Made by a program: the position numbers and the translations under genes
NCBI GenBank assembly: GCA_945881865.1
Contig: CAMCVK010000008.1
Span: 1-64,000, forward strand
DNA from: Fimbriimonas ginsengisoli Gsoil 348
Lineage (GTDB): Bacteria; Armatimonadota; Fimbriimonadia; Fimbriimonadales; Fimbriimonadaceae
Length of the DNA: 64,000 nt
Direction of reading: 5' to 3'
Shown here: piece by piece, positions 8,858 to 17,464 of the stretch
Layout: the number at the start of each line of letters is the position of its first letter
Position numbering within the stretch: position 1 is the first letter of the stretch
The notes under the pieces: model-generated
Told to the model about the DNA's origin: nothing
Database searches by the model: none
The model's input: the letters and a program-made list of their open reading frames with translations, nothing else

Positions 8858-9469
8858 TTAACGGGCGTAGAACTCGACGACCTGCTGCTCTTGGAAGAAC
8901 GAGGGGAAGTCTTCGCGCTCGGGCAGCGAGATGATCTTGCCGGCGAACTGAGGAACGTCGGCCTCCATGTAGGCCGGGACGGCCGCGCCCTCGTAGGCGT
9001 TCTCGCGGGCAATCTTTCGGCTGACTTCGCGGTCGCGGACGGCAACCACGTCGCCGATCTTCAGCAGGAAGCTGGAGATGTTGACCATTCGGCCGTTTAC
9101 GGTGACGTGTCCGTGGCTGACCAACTGGCGGGCCTGGAAAATCGTCCGGGCGTAGCCAAGTCGCCAAACTGCCGTTGACAAGCGAAGCTCAAGAAGCCGG
9201 AGGAAGTTCAGGCTCGTGTTTCCGCTCATTCGCTGCGCTTTCGTAAAGGTGTTGGCAAACTGCTTCTCCAGAAGGTTGTAATACCGTCGGATAACCTGTT
9301 TCGCCAGAAGCTGGTCGCCATACTCAGAGCGGCGTCGTTGCTCCATGTTGGGGCCGTGCTGACCCGTTGGGTATAGGCGATTGCGCGATTTCTTCGACTG
9401 GGGGCGACCCCAAATGTCGAATCCTACGGCGCGGCAGATATCAGTCTTTCTTCCTCGGTACGTTGCCAT
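8858..9469 (-). CDS. rpsD: 30S ribosomal protein S4
   Basis: A 203-residue protein with the S4 N-terminal domain (MATYRGRKTDICRAVGFDIW) and the S4 RNA-binding domain around residues 93-155 (RLELRLSTAVWRLGYA preceding SHGHVTVNGRMVNI). It binds 16S rRNA early in 30S assembly. The open frame extends 14 codons upstream, but MATYRGRK at 9469 is the conserved start. S4 genes usually lie in the rpsM-rpsK-rpsD-rpoA operon; here rpsD is flanked by unrelated genes on the opposite strand and has its own terminator. I saw no Shine-Dalgarno sequence and no TANNNT box at the start. Confidence 0.97.
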   Translation of the reverse strand: MATYRGRKTDICRAVGFDIWGRPQSKKSRNRLYPTGQHGPNMEQRRRSEYGDQLLAKQVIRRYYNLLEKQFANTFTKAQRMSGNTSLNFLRLLELRLSTAVWRLGYARTIFQARQLVSHGHVTVNGRMVNISSFLLKIGDVVAVRDREVSRKIARENAYEGAAVPAYMEADVPQFAGKIISLPEREDFPSFFQEQQVVEFYAR

Positions 9470-9544
9470 GTGCTGTCCAAAAACCCGCGTACAAAACCTC
9501 GCGAACGACAAAGAATACCCTACAGAACGGGAGCCGACTTAGAG

Positions 9545-9550
9545 TATCGT
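9545..9550 (+). promoter_or_regulatory. Candidate -10 box (TATCGT) for a leaderless transcript
   Basis: TATCGT ends 7 nt before the ATG at 9558, so transcription would begin at or next to the start codon. No convincing -35 is visible. The same TANNNT-N6/7-start arrangement recurs at eight other genes in the window. Confidence 0.45.
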
Positions 9551-9557
9551 TCGAGAC

Positions 9558-10622
9558 ATGATCTCGGTAGCGATTCTCGCGTCGATGGCGACTCTCCCGC
9601 AACTTGTTGCAATCCGTCCGAACGCAACCTTCGCCGCCGTTGGCCAAGAAACGGTGCTCAACTACTCCGAACTGTCCCCCAACGTACCCTTTACCGAGGT
9701 GATCGCCAGTTGGAACGTGAAGTCCGCCGCCGCCGCGAAGGTTCGCATCGAGCTGAGGGGCCGAAACGGAGACCAACTCACGAAGTGGTACCGCATGGCC
9801 GATTGGGCCTACGAAGAGTTGCTTTCCCCGCGCCAAAGCCTGAACGGCCAGCGGGATGAGAACGGAAACGTCGAGACCGACACGCTTGTGTTTCGAAAGC
9901 CGATGCAGAGCGTCGATCTTCGGGTCACCCTTTCGACCTCTCCCGATGTGACGGATGAAGGCGGGCCGCTGCCGAAGCTGGACCTAGTGACGCTCGCGTT
10001 TTCGAAAGGGAAGGTAACGGCGAAGTCTCCGGTGCCTGCGGCTCGGCACGCCGCGTGGGGACGCGTCATCGAAGTCCCGCAGCGCGCGCAAGGAAACTAT
10101 CCCCGCGGAAACGTGTTATGCAGCGCAACCTGCACCAGCATGATGCTTTGGCACTACGCCAAGAAGCTCAATCGACCCGAGATCGACCGCGATGTACCGC
10201 TGGTTGAAGCAAAGGTTTGGGATTCGGTTTACAAAGGGGCCGGAAACTGGCCCTTCAACACCGCTTTTGCGGGCAGCTTCGCGCCGCTACAAGCCTATGT
10301 CGCCCGGTTCGGCGGCATCGAGGACCTGGAGAAGTGGATCGAAGTCGGCTTGCCGGTGGTCTGCTCCGTCTCGTTCGACTTAGTGCGGGGGAGGCCGCTG
10401 TCTCCGACCGAATCCGGGCACCTGGTGGTGTTGGTAGGATTCACTAAGAACGGTGACCCAGTCTTCAACGATCCGGCCCGAAAGGAGCAGGTTCGCTACA
10501 CCTATACGAGGCAGAACTTTGAGAACGGATGGGCCTATTCGGGCCGTACGGTCTACGTAATCCACCCTGCTTCGGCCGTCCCGCCGCCGAATTCTGAAGG
10601 AAAGTGGCTGGAAAAGCCGTAA
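9558..10622 (+). CDS. C39-like cysteine peptidase domain protein
   Basis: A 354-residue protein with a hydrophobic start (MISVAILASMATLPQLVAI) that may be a signal sequence. Residues about 25-150 form a beta-rich domain with no clear assignment. Residues about 165-340 match the papain-like Peptidase_C39_2 fold: VPQRAQ supplies the oxyanion Gln, Cys188 sits in LCSATCTSMML where the family has CGPTSL.M, His288 in SGHLVVLVGF, and Asp305 in FNDP. A peptidase or amide-bond hydrolase acting outside the cytoplasm is therefore likely; the substrate is unknown. No ABC exporter is fused to it, unlike bacteriocin-processing C39 proteins. The gene stands alone between rpsD and the MacA-like gene. Confidence 0.8.
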   Translation: MISVAILASMATLPQLVAIRPNATFAAVGQETVLNYSELSPNVPFTEVIASWNVKSAAAAKVRIELRGRNGDQLTKWYRMADWAYEELLSPRQSLNGQRDENGNVETDTLVFRKPMQSVDLRVTLSTSPDVTDEGGPLPKLDLVTLAFSKGKVTAKSPVPAARHAAWGRVIEVPQRAQGNYPRGNVLCSATCTSMMLWHYAKKLNRPEIDRDVPLVEAKVWDSVYKGAGNWPFNTAFAGSFAPLQAYVARFGGIEDLEKWIEVGLPVVCSVSFDLVRGRPLSPTESGHLVVLVGFTKNGDPVFNDPARKEQVRYTYTRQNFENGWAYSGRTVYVIHPASAVPPPNSEGKWLEKP

Positions 10623-10689
10623 GCGGCGTCCTTTGGACCCACCCGCGTTGTCTGTTTCCCCGTAATGCCGCATACTCGGCCCGAGTTTC

Positions 10690-12321
10690 ATGAAGAAAGC
10701 GATTGTCTGGATCGGAATCTGTTTAGCCATTTTTGTTGGCGTTGGCGTCGTCATGAGCCAAAACGCCGCACGCACCAAGTCCGATAACGAGAAGGTTGTC
10801 GCCGACCACACGGTTGAGCGGGGAACCCTTAAGGTCACCGTCGTCGAGAACGGCACCATAGAAGCGGTCAAGTCGGTTGAGCTGAAGAGCCGGGTGACGG
10901 GCCGCGTTGCGCAGCTGCTGGTAGACGAAGGCGACGTCGTAAAGGCGGGCGACCTGATTGCCGTGATTGACCCGCAAGAGACCCAGCTCAAGGTTCAGCA
11001 AGACCAGGCACAGCTGCGCGGAGCGCAAAGCCAAGTCGACCGAGCGAGTCTTGAAATTAGTCAACGACGCCTCACGGCCCGGGCGGCTTATTCGCAAGCT
11101 GAGGAGCGCGTCAAGCAGTTGCAGCTCGAGCTGAAATCTCAGCCAGTGCTGACTCGCGCCCTTATCGCCGAGGCAGAGAGCGCCGTGAACACCGCGATCG
11201 CCGAGAAAGATCGGCTGGTGAAAAGCGCCCAGCCATCGCAGCGCGTTTCCACCGAGACCGCGCTGCAGGAAGCGAAGTCGAACTATGACAACGCGGTTCG
11301 AGACCTCAACCGACAGACGGAGCTAGAAGCCAAGGGATACGTCTCCAAAAAGGCGGTCGAAGACTCGCAACTGAACGTGGACAATGCCCGGAGCCGACGT
11401 GCGTCTGCGCAAGAGTCACTGGATCGATTAGCCGCCGCGCAGGTGGTTGAGTTGAAGAAAGCGGATGAGCAGATTGCCCAGGCGAGAGCCAGCCTCTCCC
11501 GAGCGAAGGCGAACGCGATTCAGGACCGGACAAAGCAGATGGAGTTTCGAAGTGCGCTCGATGCATTGGCCAGCGCCCGAGCAAACCTGCAGGATCCGGC
11601 AATTTTGGCCAAAGGCAGAGACCAGAACCAGGCCTCCATCGACCAGCTTCGAAGCATCCTTTCCGACTCGGAACGGCAGCTTCGCGAGACCGAAATTCGC
11701 GCGCCGTTCGGCGGAATCGTTACGAAGAAGGGAATCGAGATCGGGGAATTGGCTACTGGTCTTAGCTCGTTTAGCAGTGGTTCCACCATCGTAAAGATTG
11801 AGGATCGAACGACGATGCGGGTGACGCTGAACATGAATGAAATCGACGTCGCCCGGATCAAGAACGAGATGCCGGCAGTCGTCGAGGTCGATGCCCTTCC
11901 GAGTGAGAAGTTTAGCGGACGGGTCCAGAAGATCTCGCCCGCAAGCAACGAGGCGGCCCCGGGCTCGGCCGACGCAGTGGTTCGCTATAAGGTCGAGATC
12001 TTGCTGGACGCCGGGTCACCCACCCTTCGATCGGGAATGTCGGCCAAGTGTAAGCTCGATGTCATCAATCGGAAAGATGTCGTGCTTGTTCCGCTCGATT
12101 ACTTGACGAAGAAGGGCGAGGATTCGTACATCACGCTCCTCAATCCAGATGCGAAAGCGAAGGAGAAGACCATCGAGAAGAAGGTGGTTCTCGGAGCCCA
12201 GTCTGGCTCGCAAGCTGAGGTTGTCTCAGGCATCAAGAATGGCGAAAAGATCGTCAAGCCTACGTTCACGGGGCCGAAGAGGAAAGGCTTTATGGGCGGA
12301 CCTGAGGACGGCGGCTCGTGA
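10690..12321 (+). CDS. Efflux-type periplasmic adaptor (HlyD/MacA family)
   Basis: A 543-residue membrane fusion protein. It has one N-terminal membrane segment (AIVWIGICLAIFVGVGVVM), a biotinyl-lipoyl-like half-motif (VELKSRVTGRVAQLLVDEGDVVKAGDLIAVIDPQ split around it), and a long Ala/Gln/Arg-rich coiled coil (about residues 95-310). The lipoyl domain resumes at ETEIRAPFGGIVTKKGIEIG, followed by beta-barrel and membrane-proximal domains. Such adaptors bridge an inner-membrane transporter to an outer-membrane channel. The next gene is a MacB-type permease overlapping by 4 nt, so the pair probably forms one transporter. I saw no linked TolC gene and no ATPase gene. Cargo is unknown. Confidence 0.9.
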   Translation: MKKAIVWIGICLAIFVGVGVVMSQNAARTKSDNEKVVADHTVERGTLKVTVVENGTIEAVKSVELKSRVTGRVAQLLVDEGDVVKAGDLIAVIDPQETQLKVQQDQAQLRGAQSQVDRASLEISQRRLTARAAYSQAEERVKQLQLELKSQPVLTRALIAEAESAVNTAIAEKDRLVKSAQPSQRVSTETALQEAKSNYDNAVRDLNRQTELEAKGYVSKKAVEDSQLNVDNARSRRASAQESLDRLAAAQVVELKKADEQIAQARASLSRAKANAIQDRTKQMEFRSALDALASARANLQDPAILAKGRDQNQASIDQLRSILSDSERQLRETEIRAPFGGIVTKKGIEIGELATGLSSFSSGSTIVKIEDRTTMRVTLNMNEIDVARIKNEMPAVVEVDALPSEKFSGRVQKISPASNEAAPGSADAVVRYKVEILLDAGSPTLRSGMSAKCKLDVINRKDVVLVPLDYLTKKGEDSYITLLNPDAKAKEKTIEKKVVLGAQSGSQAEVVSGIKNGEKIVKPTFTGPKRKGFMGGPEDGGS

Positions 12322-13541
12322 TCTGGCAGAGCTTCATCACCGCGCTTGAGATGCTACGCATGCACAAGCTGCGGGCATTCCTCACGATGCTCGGCGTGAT
12401 CATCGGGGTCATGGCCGTGACGATCATCGTCATGGTCTCAAGCGGATTCCAATACTATCTTTCGAACGAGTTCAAGAAAATCGGGTCCGACACCATCATG
12501 GTCGTCTATGACCGCTGGGGTGGCAGTACCGAGAAGAACGCCTCGATTGACTCGCTGAAGATGGAGGATGCCGACTTCCTCCGAAATCGGGTGAGCTCAA
12601 TCGACGTGGTCGTGCCGATGGTGCAGGCCGGCGGTCAAAAGATCGTGTTCGGGGATCAATCCATCGACAACGCCAAGGTGAACGCGACCGATGAGAACTA
12701 CGGCGTGCTCAACGGCGTGAAGCTCTCCAGTGGGCGTGGACTCTCGGCGGTGGACATAGCCACCCGGGCGAACGTGGCGGTCATTGGGCCTGAGATTAGA
12801 GAGCGATTGTTCCCGACCGGCAAGGTTCTCGGGCAGCTGATCAGCCTGAATGGGATCGCGCTTGAAGTCATTGGTGTGGCGGAGCGGGCCGACTTTTTGG
12901 GTGACAGCAACGCAAAGGACATCCTGATGCCGATTTCGACGGCGCAGGACAAGTGGCTGGGTAGCAAGAGCCTATATCTCATCACCACGCGGCCTAAGCC
13001 CGGCATCAAGGTGGACCGCGCAATGGACGACGTTTGGGCGGCGATGATGATGCGTAGCGGAAACAAGCGCATTTACCGTGTTGACTCGAACGAATCCATC
13101 CTGAAGGTCTTCGGCAACGTCTTTGGCGTCGCTGGCGCCGTCCTGAGCGCGATTGCAGCCCTCTCGTTGTTGGTTGGCGGCATCGGAATCATGAACATCA
13201 TGCTGGTATCGGTTACCGAACGGACGAAGGAGATTGGCCTACGCAAGTCGGTAGGAGCCAAGCGCGGGGCGATCCTCGTACAGTTCATGGTTGAAGCCGG
13301 CATGCTTTCGCTCATCGGCGGCCTTATCGGCATGGGCATTGCGTTCCTGCTGGGGCAGCTCGTTACCGCCGGGACGGCGGCGGCAAAGTGGCCCTCGGAG
13401 GGCGGATTGCCAACCCAGTTTCCTATCGCGGCGGCGCTCATGTCGGCGCTTTTTTCGGCCCTCATCGGTATCGTATTCGGCCTGTATCCGGCGATCAGCG
13501 CCTCGAAGCTGGATCCCATCGTCGCTCTGCGGCGTGAGTGA
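12318..13541 (+). CDS. MacB/FtsX-type ABC transporter permease without ATPase domain
   Basis: A 407-residue permease starting at GTG 12318, which overlaps the adaptor's stop as GTGA. One membrane helix near the N-terminus (LTMLGVIIGVMAVTIIVMVS) is followed by a MacB-like periplasmic core (about 45-265) and three C-terminal helices forming the FtsX domain. That domain includes the conserved stretch GGIGIMNIMLVSVTERTKEI and the end segment GLYPAISASKLDPIVALRRE. Classical MacB carries its ATPase on the same chain; here it is absent and no ATPase gene adjoins. A separate LolD-like ATPase elsewhere in the genome must be assumed. A strong terminator follows. Confidence 0.9.
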   Translation: MIWQSFITALEMLRMHKLRAFLTMLGVIIGVMAVTIIVMVSSGFQYYLSNEFKKIGSDTIMVVYDRWGGSTEKNASIDSLKMEDADFLRNRVSSIDVVVPMVQAGGQKIVFGDQSIDNAKVNATDENYGVLNGVKLSSGRGLSAVDIATRANVAVIGPEIRERLFPTGKVLGQLISLNGIALEVIGVAERADFLGDSNAKDILMPISTAQDKWLGSKSLYLITTRPKPGIKVDRAMDDVWAAMMMRSGNKRIYRVDSNESILKVFGNVFGVAGAVLSAIAALSLLVGGIGIMNIMLVSVTERTKEIGLRKSVGAKRGAILVQFMVEAGMLSLIGGLIGMGIAFLLGQLVTAGTAAAKWPSEGGLPTQFPIAAALMSALFSALIGIVFGLYPAISASKLDPIVALRRE

Positions 13542-13567
13542 GGCTAACTTCCGACCGAATCCGCTTG

Positions 13568-13603
13568 AGTGCCCGGTTCTACGATGAGGACCGGGCACTT
13601 TCT
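13568..13603 (+). terminator. Rho-independent terminator of the adaptor/permease operon
   Basis: A perfect 10-bp stem (13568-13577 with 13590-13599) with a 12-nt loop is followed by TTCT. It lies 26 bp after the permease stop codon. Confidence 0.75.
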
Positions 13604-13770
13604 ACTTGGCATGACGGCAGTGGACGGGGAGACCGCTCACGCGGAGCTAGCTTGATCACCCGGTCCTACGAAGAGCGCCGAGTACTCTGACCCGCACTGA
13701 CGGTTACGGAGCAGGCAGACTGCCCGGAGAGAGCCCATCGGACGGCATGCTCCCGGTGTGTGTAACGTAC

Positions 13771-13807
13771 AAAAATAGCACCCGGCCCTCCAAGGAGAAC
13801 CGGGTGC
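13771..13807 (-). terminator. Rho-independent terminator of the giant BNR-repeat protein
   Basis: On the minus strand GCACCCGG pairs with CCGGGTGC (13800-13807 with 13778-13785) across a 14-nt loop and is followed by TATTTTT. It lies directly behind the stop at 13822. The 13604-13770 interval between the two terminators shows no gene; it contains a diverged echo of the upstream stem (CACCCGGTCCTACGA) that I could not interpret. Confidence 0.75.
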
Positions 13808-13821
13808 CCGATTGTCTGCCC

Positions 13822-16800
13822 TTACTTCTTCAGCGTCAGGGTGGTCGCCTTACCGGCGCCAGCATAGAATGCGGAGATCGTAACGATCTTGTCGGCTGCT
13901 ACCTTCGAGTGCGTGATGTTGAACGTTGCCGTCTTCGTGCCAGCGGCTATCACGACCGAAGCCGGAACTACGGCCGAGCCGGTGTTCGATTTCAACGTGA
14001 CCGTAAGGCCGCCCGCCGGTGCGTTCTGAACTAGGGTTACCGTACCCGTGACAACCGCGCCGGAGCCACCAACCACGCTGGTCGGCGAGACCGTGACGTT
14101 GCTGAGCTGGAACGGATAGATATAGGCAAAGCCGGTCGCGTTGCCGGTTGCGGTATCTGCCTTGATCCCGAACGTCTTCCGTACGGTGACGATGCCGTGG
14201 GTGATCGGGAACGTCGCAAAGTTTGTTCCTGCCGGAACCGTAACCGTTGCCGGGAACGAGAGGGTGGAACCAACCGTGGCCGACGTCAGGTTAACCGTGA
14301 TCGAGCTTCCGGCGGGTGCCTTCGCGTTCAGATCGACCCGACCGGTCATCGTCGAACCGTCGCCGCCAAATGCCGTCGCGGGACTAATTCCGACTCGCGC
14401 CGGCTTCGGCATGAGAACCCTCAGCTTCGCCGTGCTGCTTGAACCCGCGTAGCTACCCGTGATGTTCACATCCGTCGACGTCGATACCGAGTAGACCTTC
14501 ACCAAGAATGTCGCCGTCGTGGCACCTTCGGCAACAGTTACCGAGGTCAATCGTGGCAGTGCGATAGCGTTGTTGCTAGAAGACAACGTCACCTTTGCGC
14601 CACCGACCGGCGCCGGATTCTTGAGCTCAACGGTACCCGTCGCATCGGCAAGACCACCGAAGGTGGAGGTTGGCGACAGCGTCACCGTCTTGATCGCGCC
14701 CGGCACGACATTTACTACCACCGAACCGCTGTTCGGACCGTATGTCGCCGTGATGGTTACCGGCGTCGTGGTCGCAACTGAGTTCGCCTGGATGGGGAAC
14801 TGCACGCTGAAGCCGCGTGGGGAGATGGTCGCCGTCGCCGGAACCGAGATTGCCGGGGATGAGGACGAGAGGGAGATTTGACCGCCAAACGAGCTGGCCG
14901 GCTCGTTGATCGTGATGGTTCCCATTCCGCCCGTGTTGCTCTCAAGGCTTGCCGGGCCGGTGACCGTCACGCCGATCGGGCCAAGGGTCCAAATTCCGCG
15001 TCCGTGGGTGGCAGCAAGGAGGGTCTTCGAGTTCGCCATGTAGGTGAGCTCGTCGACGGAAACATTTACCGGACCGTCGGCAACCGACGACCACGAAGCT
15101 CCGTTGTTCGACGTCTTCAGGATTCCGACTTCGGTGCCAACGTAGATGACATTGGCGTTGTCGGGGTGTCGGGCAATGCCGCGAATCGGTGCGGAAGGCA
15201 GGGCAGTAGCGCCGGCGCCCGAGATCGAAGTCCAGGTGGTACCGCCGTTCGTCGTCTGCCAAAGGTTGTTCGCCTCAAAGCCGCCAAAGCCAATGGTGAC
15301 CTTGTTGCTGTCGGTCGGATCGATCATGATTCGACCGACGTAGCGGTTTGGCAAACCAGCAATTGCGGTCCAGGTCGGCGTTCCGAGGGCATTTGAGGTC
15401 TTTCGAACCTTGCCGTCGTTGCAGCCCACCCATACGACTTCTGAGTTACCGGGAGCAACGGCAACCGCAGAGATGTAGTCCGTCAACGGGGACATGATCT
15501 GCGTCCACGTCGGAGTGCCTGCTTTGAGGTTATTGCTTCGCCAGAGGCTGGCACCACCGGCGAACATTCGGTTCACGTTGTTCGGGTCCAAAACAAACGG
15601 AGCAATGAAGTTCGCGCTGTTGCCAGCGTCACCCAAACCACTGGTGATGTAGTTTGCGTTGCCTCCACCGTTGGTGGTTCGGAAAATCCGGAGAAAGATG
15701 TACTCGCCGTACTGATAGTTGTTGTCCGTCGGATCAATGGCACACCAGCCACCGTCGCCGCCGAAAATCCAGTCCGTATCCAGGCTCGCCCGGGTCAACA
15801 GGTGCGTACCGTTGTCTTGGGTTCCACCAACGATTTTGCCGGTTGCGCCATCACCAGCGGCTCCGTAGAACTGGCTGGTACGGACTTTCTTCGAGGGCCA
15901 CGACCATCCGGTCGTCTTGCTCGCGGAGTAGATGTTGTCGGTGCGGTAGACACCGCCGTCGGTGCAGATGTAAACCCGTCGATTGTTAACCCCGTCGAAG
16001 CCGGGATCAGCGGTGATCGAGTGGTTGTCCGGGTGCGGCGTGTTCGTTTGGATGTAGCCTTCGCCGATTTGGGTTAGGCTGGTTCCTCCATTGGTGCTTC
16101 GAAAAGTCTCGGTGCCAGAAACAACGATGACGTTTTCGTTCGTCGGGTCAACCCAGATCGCGTTGTTGTACCAGTTAGAATTGACGGAACCGCTCGTCGT
16201 GCGCACAGAGAATGTCGCGCCACCGTCGGTCGACCGGTAGATTTTTCCGTCCACGGCTGCGTTAGCGAAGATGACATCGGGATTCGACTTGGCGTAGGCC
16301 AGTTCGATTCGACTTCCGAAGCCATTGAATCGAAGACCCGCACTTTCCGTCCAGTTTGCGCCGCCGTTCGTCGAGAACATGGCTCTATGGAACCACTGGC
16401 CGGTGCTGAAGCTGTAATCCAAGAAGGTGGCGACCGCCTTGTTTCCATCGGTCGGATGGAAGGTAACCATCATGCCCACCTGCGAATCTTGGACCTTTGT
16501 GAAGCTCGTTCCGCCGTTGGTGGACCGGAAGAGTCCGCCATATTGGACCGAGATGAGGATGCGGTTAGAGTCGGTTGGGGAAATGGCGATTCGGTTAACG
16601 CCAGCAAATTGTGAGGTGCCCGGGATCATGTTCCAGGTCGTCCCGCCGTCAACTGACTTCAGGATGCCGGAGCCTTGGATCGCGTCGCCGTTGAAGTAGC
16701 CCTCACCGGTTCCAGCATAGAGAATGTTCGGGTTCGCCGGGTCGATGGCCATGGAGCAGATCGCGAGATTTTCGATCTTGTCGCCCAAATTCGTCCAGTT

Positions 16801-17295
16801 CGCGCCGCCGTCGGTGGTCTTCCAGATACCGCCGCCAACTGCACCCGTCCACATCACGTTTCGGTCCGCCGGGCTGATGACCAGCGCGCGAGTTCGACCA
16901 GGTACGTTGTCCGGGCCTCGCTCGACCCAGAGCTCCGATTCTCCAGAGAACCGGGACCGAAAGTTCATCTCGGCAATCTGTGCCCGAGCTTTCATCATGC
17001 CATCCGGCCGAATCTTTCCGTCATCGCTGCGCCATGCCAGCGCGCGCCACTGCGCTGCTTCCATTGCGCCGGTTGCCTTGGGCATAGCTCGCTTTCGCGT
17101 CGTTTGCCTCTTCGCTGCGGCGATAAGAGCCTTCATGCGGTCCGTCTTCGAAGCCTCTTTGGCTACGGGAACGGCCTTCTTGGTGAGAATTTTGGCCTTA
17201 GGCGCGGTAGGTGCCTTCTTGTCTTGGCCGCCGGCAACCGCAAACGCAGCTGCGAGCAGAAGGCACAATTGGGGAAGCAATTTTTTGATTGGCAT
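13822..17295 (-). CDS. Giant secreted BNR/Asp-box beta-propeller protein with four tail repeats
   Basis: A 1157-residue exported protein. The signal peptide is MPIKKLLPQLCLLLAAAFAVAGG, then a basic low-complexity linker to about residue 75. Residues about 120-750 form one or two beta-propellers marked by many Asp-box (BNR) motifs, for example TTDGGANW, SVDGGTTW, STNGGTSF, STDGGATF, TTNGGTTW and TSNNGASW. This resembles sialidase-like, Ycf48-like and VPS10-type propellers, but no sialidase active site can be claimed. Residues about 765-1157 hold four ~95-residue beta-sandwich repeats of the form 'V.LSPTS..GG...TGTV.L..PAP.GG..V.L.S...' ending 'VPA.VTV.AGT..ATF.I'. The protein at 42.5 kb has the same four-repeat tail. 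The start has a strong Shine-Dalgarno. It is probably cell-surface or secreted; ligand unknown. Confidence 0.85.
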   Translation of the reverse strand: MPIKKLLPQLCLLLAAAFAVAGGQDKKAPTAPKAKILTKKAVPVAKEASKTDRMKALIAAAKRQTTRKRAMPKATGAMEAAQWRALAWRSDDGKIRPDGMMKARAQIAEMNFRSRFSGESELWVERGPDNVPGRTRALVISPADRNVMWTGAVGGGIWKTTDGGANWTNLGDKIENLAICSMAIDPANPNILYAGTGEGYFNGDAIQGSGILKSVDGGTTWNMIPGTSQFAGVNRIAISPTDSNRILISVQYGGLFRSTNGGTSFTKVQDSQVGMMVTFHPTDGNKAVATFLDYSFSTGQWFHRAMFSTNGGANWTESAGLRFNGFGSRIELAYAKSNPDVIFANAAVDGKIYRSTDGGATFSVRTTSGSVNSNWYNNAIWVDPTNENVIVVSGTETFRSTNGGTSLTQIGEGYIQTNTPHPDNHSITADPGFDGVNNRRVYICTDGGVYRTDNIYSASKTTGWSWPSKKVRTSQFYGAAGDGATGKIVGGTQDNGTHLLTRASLDTDWIFGGDGGWCAIDPTDNNYQYGEYIFLRIFRTTNGGGNANYITSGLGDAGNSANFIAPFVLDPNNVNRMFAGGASLWRSNNLKAGTPTWTQIMSPLTDYISAVAVAPGNSEVVWVGCNDGKVRKTSNALGTPTWTAIAGLPNRYVGRIMIDPTDSNKVTIGFGGFEANNLWQTTNGGTTWTSISGAGATALPSAPIRGIARHPDNANVIYVGTEVGILKTSNNGASWSSVADGPVNVSVDELTYMANSKTLLAATHGRGIWTLGPIGVTVTGPASLESNTGGMGTITINEPASSFGGQISLSSSSPAISVPATATISPRGFSVQFPIQANSVATTTPVTITATYGPNSGSVVVNVVPGAIKTVTLSPTSTFGGLADATGTVELKNPAPVGGAKVTLSSSNNAIALPRLTSVTVAEGATTATFLVKVYSVSTSTDVNITGSYAGSSSTAKLRVLMPKPARVGISPATAFGGDGSTMTGRVDLNAKAPAGSSITVNLTSATVGSTLSFPATVTVPAGTNFATFPITHGIVTVRKTFGIKADTATGNATGFAYIYPFQLSNVTVSPTSVVGGSGAVVTGTVTLVQNAPAGGLTVTLKSNTGSAVVPASVVIAAGTKTATFNITHSKVAADKIVTISAFYAGAGKATTLTLKK

Positions 17296-17299
17296 GAAT

Positions 17300-17306
17300 C
17301 TCCTTT
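17300..17306 (-). promoter_or_regulatory. Strong Shine-Dalgarno of the BNR-repeat protein
   Basis: AAAGGAG on the minus strand lies 4 nt before the ATG at 17295. It shows that this genome also uses conventional leaders, in contrast to the TANNNT-type starts. Confidence 0.8.
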
Positions 17307-17373
17307 GATCTTAACGATTGTCCGGTTCCTCGCAGTTTTGGCAAAACGAGGACTGGCTGGAAGTGAAAGTGCG

Positions 17374-17450
17374 TGGTAGCGACGTCCGGACTTGAACCGG
17401 AGACCTAACGGGTATGAACCGTTCGCTCTAACCAACTGAGCTACGTCGCC
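17374..17450 (-). tRNA. tRNA-Met (anticodon CAT), elongator type
   Basis: The minus strand folds into a full 77-nt cloverleaf including an encoded 3' CCA. It has a 7-bp acceptor stem (GGCGACG/CGTCGCT, ending in a G-T pair), a D arm GCTC/GAGC, an anticodon stem AACGG/CCGTT with loop TTCATAC, and a T arm TCCGG-TTCAAGT-CCGGA. CAT is the anticodon. The acceptor pair and the lack of three G-C pairs in the anticodon stem exclude the initiator. A lysidine-modified tRNA-Ile2 also has CAT and cannot be fully excluded, but the acceptor and D arms resemble elongator tRNA-Met. Confidence 0.95.
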
Positions 17451-17464
17451 AAACAGTATCAATT

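Noticed and set aside
13568-13675. Possible CRISPR or tandem repeat from the two CCGGTxCTACGA stretches
   Set aside because: Only two diverged copies exist with no regular spacing; the first belongs to a terminator stem.
16675-17379. 234-codon open frame antisense to the BNR protein
   Set aside because: It is a GC-rich shadow frame with no protein-like features; the opposite strand carries clear Asp-box repeats.
17374-17450. Initiator tRNA-Met or tRNA-Ile2 reading of the CAT tRNA
   Set aside because: There are no three consecutive G-C pairs in the anticodon stem and no initiator-type 1-72 mismatch; acceptor and D arms resemble elongator tRNA-Met. Ile2 remains a minor possibility.
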